From Candidatus Bathyarchaeota archaeon (GTDB lineage: Archaea; Thermoproteota; Bathyarchaeia; Bathyarchaeales; Bathycorpusculaceae), in NCBI GenBank assembly GCA_026014735.1, contig JAOZHT010000004.1, positions 301,902 through 365,901 on the forward strand: a stretch of 64,000 nt of DNA, given 5' to 3'. The stretch's first letter is position 1; every line of letters begins with the position of its first letter. Under the pieces are notes generated by a model. The model was not told the origin of the DNA. It made no database searches and worked only from the letters and a program-made list of their open reading frames with translations. Shown one piece after another: positions 59,722 to 64,000 of the stretch. The position numbers were made by a program, and so were the translations under genes.

Positions 59722-60435
59722 CTAACTTGCCGCTGGACTTTTAGGGACCCGCTTTTTGGATTTCCTAAAAACCAGTAAACCCAATATCAAAAGAATTAGT
59801 CCCACAGGTATCAGCACAAACGGGAGCCAGCCATAGAGGGGTATTCTGGAGCCTAACTGTATTTCGGCTTTAATGCCGCTTGAGCCATCCGCGTTCATGA
59901 TGACAAGCATGCTCATTTTGTCCCCTTCATTGTTTGGGTCACAGTACAGTGTAGTTGAACTTGAGGTGGTAGCAGTGTTAAGCCAGAGGGGCTCTTGAGG
60001 AGGCACCAGAGGAGGGCTGTTCTGGTTGACTACATGTAGTTTTGAAATGTTTAATGCTGCATAGTAGGCTCTGGCGGTGTAGCCCCATCCTGACTCAGGC
60101 GTGGCATACTGGTAGTTTCCTGTGTACGCATTAACCGTGCTTGCGGCGCCCCAACCAGCAAAAACCGATTGGTTAGGTTCAATTGAGGTAACTATCCACT
60201 TTAGTCTAGCTTCACTCACTGGGGAACCGACCCACAATAGGAAAGCACTTGCGGGGGTATCTATGGTGTAGTTTTCGCTCAGTGCATAGCCTTCAAAATC
60301 GTTACCAGCGTTAAGATAGAGTATAGCCGCTCCAGCAACTAACGCCATTAAAGATAGCGCTAGCAGCAAAAGGCTACAAACAAGCATAAGCCATTTTTTA
60401 CGTGGTTTACTGTGTGAAACCTCATTAGCAGTCAA
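59722..60435 (-). CDS. membrane protein with extracellular domain
   Basis: A 237-residue protein with an N-terminal helix (LMLVCSLLLLALSLMALVAGAAIL), an extracellular beta-rich part with an Asn-rich pattern, and a C-terminal helix (LPFVLIPVGLILLILGLLVF) with a basic tail (RKSKKRVPKS). No motif recognised. It lies between the tRNA-Gly scar at 59481 and the intact tRNA-Gly. Confidence 0.6.
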   Translation of the reverse strand: MTANEVSHSKPRKKWLMLVCSLLLLALSLMALVAGAAILYLNAGNDFEGYALSENYTIDTPASAFLLWVGSPVSEARLKWIVTSIEPNQSVFAGWGAASTVNAYTGNYQYATPESGWGYTARAYYAALNISKLHVVNQNSPPLVPPQEPLWLNTATTSSSTTLYCDPNNEGDKMSMLVIMNADGSSGIKAEIQLGSRIPLYGWLPFVLIPVGLILLILGLLVFRKSKKRVPKSPAAS

Positions 60436-60496
60436 GTAACCTTCCCCTTAGTTATGGCTAAGCTGCTTGGTTGCAATAAAAGCTTTTCCAAGCAAC

Positions 60497-60697
60497 TTAA
60501 GCGCAATATCGGGTTGTCTGGTTTATTACATATTTTTCACTATTAGATGATGGCAGGAACTGCCTATACTCATCATCTCCTGGTGGCTTTGCTGAAGGCT
60601 GCTTTTTGGATTCAGCGAGTGGTTTGAGTTCCATGTTGGTTGTGGCAGTATCCTCAAGCAGATCGTCTGCGTGTACCTCTGATCTTTGTTGCTCCAC
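60497..60697 (-). CDS. small hydrophilic protein of unknown function
   Basis: A 66-residue ORF from GTG at 60697 to a stop at 60497: EVHADDLLEDTATTNMEL, then a Pro/Lys stretch. GGAGGT lies four bases before the GTG. It is charged and Pro-rich, without a hydrophobic core, so probably disordered or not expressed. A TATA-like TTTTTATAAG at 60712-60722 lies too close for the binding site to be in the transcript. It sits 38 bases downstream of the tRNA-Gly on the same strand. Confidence 0.4.
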   Translation of the reverse strand: MEQQRSEVHADDLLEDTATTNMELKPLAESKKQPSAKPPGDDEYRQFLPSSNSEKYVINQTTRYCA

Positions 60698-60734
60698 CGA
60701 GACCTCCCTCCCCTTATAAAAAGCTAAAATGACG

Positions 60735-60813
60735 TGGTGCGGTCGCCGGGATTTGAACCCGGGATCATTAGCTTGGAAGGCTAAAGTCCTAAACCAGACT
60801 AGACGACGGCCGC
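60735..60813 (-). tRNA. tRNA-Gly (anticodon TCC)
   Basis: A full cloverleaf on the minus strand: acceptor GCGGCCG with CGACCGC (one C-A mismatch at pair 5), D-stem GTCT/GGAC, anticodon stem TTAGC/GCTAA around the loop CTTCCAA (anticodon TCC), five-base variable loop, T-stem CCGGG/CCCGG with loop TTCAAAT, discriminator A and genomic CCA. No intron. Decayed copies lie at 58552 and 59481. Confidence 0.93.
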
Positions 60814-61357
60814 CCATGTTTGCTGATTAAGGCTGTCATTGGGTTTTTGCCCACTAATACTTAACCAGTAGTCAGATTGATGTTTTGAGGTTTTAATAAA
60901 TCTTTCAGGAAATATGCGTCATCTGTTTTATCTCAGTTGGTTATGGGGGTTGTATGCTTGTGTTTGGGCCTCCGCTTCTTCTTTCAAGAAACGGCAATCT
61001 GCCCAGTTTCCTGCTTTGCCTCCAACTGCTGTTATCAGTCTTAATGCTTAAGTCATGTTAGTGGTGACATATTTCGTAATTGGAAATATGCCTTTTAAGC
61101 GAAAACGCACACATCTATTCTTGTAAGAAAGGAGCACCACAATAACACACGGGATAGCCACAAAGTTAAGCGGATCTGGCTGTTAGCAGAAAAGAAGGCG
61201 AACCACACCACTACTTTTACGCCCCTTATCTGCCAACACAAGGCTACATCCGCTTACCCAAACATTCTACCCTTCTGGCAAAAAACCTACCTCTTTGCCA
61301 AGACATATGGCGCCTTCTGATTAAATGCTATTCAGCAGCTTATCAGGCAAGGTATGC
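60814..61357. other. 544-base stretch without clear gene
   Basis: No gene supported. Around 61180-61320 two plus-strand frames read without stops for 40-60 codons, but neither has a start with a ribosome binding site. GC is lower than in the flanks. It may hold a decayed partner of the cyclase-like gene that ends at 61358. Confidence 0.3.
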
Positions 61358-62110
61358 TTATTCTGAGAAGTACTCCTTTGCTAATTCAATATGCCGTTCA
61401 ATGTCTGCCTTTTCATAAGACAGCATAGCAGTATGCGCCAAGCACCAATCATAATACTTTTTGAGAGAATCAAAGAGCTCCAAAGCAAGTGCATCTTCCA
61501 TTGGATGTTTCCACCACTTCCAATAAGTTCCAGACATAGGGGTTTCCTTATTTGGCGCAAAAGAGCGAACCGATTCGTGCAAGGCTACACCGAAAGGCGC
61601 AGCTTTTCTTTCTATTTGAAATGCTTGAGTCAACGGAGCGCCAAAAAACACTTGATTAATATGTTTAGAATTTTCTCGAAGTTCGTTAGCGCATGCTAAT
61701 GTTTCTTTTCCGGTAATGACGGGTCCATATGCTAGCCCGCTTCTTATCATGAATTTATGAAGGGCGGTCGGTTCAAGTATGAATGTAATTGCAAGGGCTG
61801 CGTTGACTTTATTGATGAAATTCAAAATAGATTTTTGTGAAGATGCACAGGCGTATATTCCGTCAATTACGGGAAATAACTGAATGGATGTATCGTGGGC
61901 GTGCAAGGAGGCTAGATGCAGTTTCATCAGAAAGTGAGCCGACATGTTTAGAGATCGCAGCATCACACTTTGAGAACCCATCACGTCGATCCAGCAAACA
62001 TATTTGTTTATTGGTGGAAGCATTTTTTCGTGGGCAAATAGCGGTTGTTCATCTTTGCGTTGCTCAGCAATCGAGGGCAGGGCAGGTGTGCTAACAGTTT
62101 TGTGACTCAT
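61358..62110 (-). CDS. class III nucleotidyl-cyclase-like protein
   Basis: A 250-residue protein (starting at the ATG at 62110; in-frame ATGs at 62122 and 62137 are alternatives) with the layout of a cyclase homology domain: KYVCWIDVMGSQ with the first metal Asp, LFPVIDGIYACA with the second, RSGLAYGPVITGK (compare the R-x-G-[IL]-x-x-G-x-[VI] core), then FFGAPLTQAFQIERKA and VALHESVRSF. Both metal aspartates are present. Closest in style to prokaryotic stand-alone cyclases of Pycsar type, but no effector gene adjoins. Function is inference; assay needed. TATA-like CTAAATAC at 62143. Confidence 0.55.
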   Translation of the reverse strand: MSHKTVSTPALPSIAEQRKDEQPLFAHEKMLPPINKYVCWIDVMGSQSVMLRSLNMSAHFLMKLHLASLHAHDTSIQLFPVIDGIYACASSQKSILNFINKVNAALAITFILEPTALHKFMIRSGLAYGPVITGKETLACANELRENSKHINQVFFGAPLTQAFQIERKAAPFGVALHESVRSFAPNKETPMSGTYWKWWKHPMEDALALELFDSLKKYYDWCLAHTAMLSYEKADIERHIELAKEYFSE

Positions 62111-62555
62111 AAAATCACATTTCATAGAGGTGTACATGTATTTAGGGTTTCTATTGATTCATTGCCTTTTGTAACAGTTACCATTTGGGTTCAAGACCCA
62201 ACTGTCCCTGTTTATGTAGGGTTAAGCGTTTTAAAAGGCAAGTATGTCTGAATATTCTTACCTATTTATCAAGTGACCACACGGTTTCTTTCTTTTCTTG
62301 AACATTTTGCTTGTTCCCCTGATGTAGTCGGCTTGTATTGGACTCGATCTTTTAACGGTTGATACCTCGCGCTTATCGTAGGGGGTTTGGACTCATGGAC
62401 CTTGGTTTTTACTTTTTCCACATGGCTTCCGGCCAAAAACCAAATCATGTATATTAACTACATCTTCCAAACTTAGAGAGGTACGGGGATCGCCTTCATA
62501 ATTTAAACCTTATCGGGTTTTTTGATTTTGGTGCTCCGTAAATACTGGAGTCAAA
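62111..62555. other. intergenic region between cyclase-like gene and TFB
   Basis: No gene supported. The right end holds the TFB promoter: TAATTTAAACC near 62498-62508 as TATA and GGAG at 62547-62550. The left end carries the divergent promoter of the cyclase-like gene. The middle is AT-rich without long frames of good quality. Confidence 0.35.
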
Positions 62556-63527
62556 ATGAGCATAATTCAAAATAGTATAAATAAAGAAGCCCCAAAGACG
62601 GCTCAGCGCTTAACTGAAAAATGCCCTGAATGTGCAAGCAAAAACCTCGTTCATGACTACGATAGCGGCGAAACGATCTGCGGCGACTGCGGCCTTGTTT
62701 TGTACGAACAGATGCTGGATAAGGGGCCCGAATGGCGGGCTTTCACTCAACAAGAAAAAGCCTCAAGAAGCCGCGTCGGTATGCCAACATCCTATTCCAT
62801 TCATGATAAAGGCTTATCTACAACAATCAGTCAAGTTGACAGAGATGCATTCGGGAGAAAACTGCCATTATCCACAAGAATACAGATGTGGCGTCTTAGA
62901 AAGTGGCAAATACGCAGTCGAGTGCACTCATCCATCGACCGTAACCTTGCTCAAGCCATGAGCGAACTTGATCGTTTATCGGGTAAAGTTTCCGTCTCAC
63001 CGTCCATCAAAGAAAAAGCCGCTCTTGTCTACAGAAAAGCACTCGACAAAGGCTTAGTTCGGGGAAGATCTATATCCGCCATCGCTGCTGCCTCTTTGTA
63101 TGCTGCTTGTCGCCAAAGCGGAACCCCCCGAACCCTTCGCGAAATCGCTGAATCAAGTCTTGTTGATAGGAAAGATGTTGCGCGATGTTATAGATTGCTT
63201 CTTCATGAGCTTGACTTTCACATGCCTATCTCTGACCCGTTATCTTATATTTCGAAAATTGCAGAAAAGAATGGAGTATCGGGGAAAACACAGGGCGCAG
63301 CCATTCAAATTCTAAGGGATGCAAGACGAAATCGAGTTTCATCAGGAAAAGATCCAATGGGCATGGCTTCAGCTGCAATTTACATAGCTTGTCTGCAGAA
63401 TAACGAGAAGATAACACAAAAAGATATTGCGGAAGCGGCTGGAGTCACAGAAGTTACAGTTAGAAACAGGTACAAAGCACTAAAGAGGCAGCTAAGTCTT
63501 GAAGTACCCGAAAGAGCTCATTTTTAG
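62556..63527 (+). CDS. tfb: transcription initiation factor TFB
   Basis: A 323-residue TFIIB: N-terminal zinc ribbon CPECASKNLVHDYDSGETICGDCG, the B-reader and linker (GPEWRAFTQQEKASRSRVG), then two cyclin-fold repeats (RSISAIAAASLYAACRQ and MGMASAAIYIACLQ), with helix-turn-helix residues TEVTVRNRYKALKRQL for BRE contact. It recruits RNA polymerase to TATA/TBP. The start ATG follows GGAG by five bases. Confidence 0.96.
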   Translation: MSIIQNSINKEAPKTAQRLTEKCPECASKNLVHDYDSGETICGDCGLVLYEQMLDKGPEWRAFTQQEKASRSRVGMPTSYSIHDKGLSTTISQVDRDAFGRKLPLSTRIQMWRLRKWQIRSRVHSSIDRNLAQAMSELDRLSGKVSVSPSIKEKAALVYRKALDKGLVRGRSISAIAAASLYAACRQSGTPRTLREIAESSLVDRKDVARCYRLLLHELDFHMPISDPLSYISKIAEKNGVSGKTQGAAIQILRDARRNRVSSGKDPMGMASAAIYIACLQNNEKITQKDIAEAAGVTEVTVRNRYKALKRQLSLEVPERAHF

Positions 63528-63719
63528 CTCTCTCTGCTTTCCATGATTTTCTCAACCTGTAGCCTAATCGCAAGTTTCCCTTAGACTTGATGCTCACAAA
63601 AGATTCCGCAAAAAACTAGTTGAGGTAGCTTGTTGTAGAAGAGAAAGAACAATCATTTAATGAAAGAAATATAGAAAGACAGAAATCCATCGCCTGTTAT
63701 ACATTACCGAGAAGATTTT

Positions 63720-63836
63720 GTGACTAAAGGCAGATTTTTTGATTCACCAAATTGTGGGAGCTGCATCTACAAAGGAAGCAGTTACTGTTGGGGTCAATGT
63801 TCCCTTAACATCTGGAAAAAAGACAGAGAATATTAG
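63720..63836 (+). CDS. tiny cysteine-rich protein
   Basis: A 38-residue ORF from GTG at 63720 to TAG: TKGRFFDSPNCGSCIYKGSSYCWGQCSLNIWKKDREY. Four cysteines in CX2C-x8-CX3C spacing could bind zinc or form two disulfides. Aromatic residues fit a compact fold. A weak GAGAAG precedes. Frame opens upstream only 45 bases, so GTG is the only start. Low to moderate confidence, based on the regular Cys spacing. Confidence 0.4.
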   Translation: MTKGRFFDSPNCGSCIYKGSSYCWGQCSLNIWKKDREY

Positions 63837-63884
63837 TGTTCTTTTCTGGCAGTCCAAATGGGAGACAGCCTAGATTTAATTTCA

Positions 63885-64000
63885 TTATTCTTCACCCATG
63901 CCGCCGGGCATTCCACCGCCTGATCCACCCCTGGGCGCTTTGGCGGTTATAATGTCGTCTACGCGTAGGATCATGGCTGCTGATTCCGCTGCTGATTTGA
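63885..64000 (-). CDS. thermosome subunit, C-terminal end
   Basis: The minus strand encodes KSAAESAAMILRVDDIITAKAP then a Gly/Met-rich tail (GGSGGGMPGGMGEE). The ILRIDD/ILRVDD motif and GGM tail are the signature end of group II chaperonin subunits. The rest of the gene lies past the window edge. A 49-base gap precedes on the right of the tiny Cys ORF. Confidence 0.9.
   Translation of the reverse strand, partial: KSAAESAAMILRVDDIITAKAPRGGSGGGMPGGMGEE

Noticed and set aside
60698..60817. Upstream extension of the small ORF through the tRNA-Gly
   Set aside because: It would translate the tRNA gene itself; the frame is open by chance.
61180..61330. Gene in the stretch upstream of the cyclase-like gene end
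   Set aside because: Two frames are open, but there is no start with a binding site, no recognisable motif, and both look equally plausible, which argues for chance.
62045..62251. Plus-strand ORF overlapping the start of the cyclase-like gene
   Set aside because: Antisense to a better supported gene; beta-like sequence at its end has no start of its own.
1..64000. CRISPR arrays and transposons
   Set aside because: No regularly spaced repeat series and no transposase motif or paired terminal inverted repeats were seen on either strand.

Overview
This window is an archaeal chromosome segment, most likely from a Bathyarchaeia-type (TACK) lineage; that affiliation is inference from gene content. 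Seen directly: TFB, two Alba proteins, ribosomal proteins S26e and L40e, an archaeal AspRS, an Elf1-like zinc ribbon, OMP decarboxylase, form III RuBisCO, AMP phosphorylase, the C-terminus of a thermosome subunit, TATA-box promoters, Shine-Dalgarno sequences of GGAGGTGA type and many TTG/GTG starts. S26e points to TACK rather than Euryarchaeota.

Layout. 1-9 kb: a truncated alpha/beta hydrolase, an aldo-keto reductase remnant, three surface or secreted proteins, a B12-binding radical SAM enzyme and a VOC protein. 9-13 kb: a degenerate coding stretch, then a stress island of six tandem KGG-repeat genes, a DUF2795 gene, a flavodoxin and a ferritin-like protein. 13-20 kb: two regulators around a tandem operator, a ferredoxin, surface proteins and a redox pair (a ferredoxin:thioredoxin reductase catalytic subunit with an added rubredoxin-like knuckle, plus a glutaredoxin). 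19.5-27 kb: RuBisCO and AMP phosphorylase divergently arranged, then aconitase. 27-31 kb: an accessory patch with an AbrB-type protein, a frameshifted two-domain protein ending in an Mrr-like nuclease domain, a ribbon-helix-helix protein and a DUF4258/DUF2283 pair. 31-50 kb: core metabolism, transporters and information processing (MPE, IMPase, MFS, radical SAM/SPASM, CPA2 antiporter, Alba, CDP-alcohol transferase, S26e, CBS, PIG-L, AspRS, KH protein, Lrp-like, L40e). 50-58 kb: an MtdB-type dehydrogenase, a giant multi-PAS histidine kinase, two cyclophilins and a beta-helix protein. 58-61 kb: a lactonase-like MBL gene bracketed by decayed tRNA-Gly copies, upstream of the intact tRNA-Gly(TCC). 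61-64 kb: a stand-alone class III cyclase-like protein, TFB, a tiny Cys protein and the end of a thermosome gene.

How it fits together: RuBisCO III and AMP phosphorylase form two steps of the archaeal AMP salvage pathway. MtdB points to C1 chemistry on tetrahydromethanopterin. The KGG island with flavodoxin and ferritin-like genes looks like a desiccation or oxidative-stress module. The most interesting candidates are the cyclase-like protein, the GATase-like/Mrr-like fusion, the KGG array with uniform TTG starts, two genes whose best start is ACG, tRNA-Gly scars, and a repeated TATA plus G-run element upstream of unusually long leaders. No CRISPR array or insertion sequence was seen.
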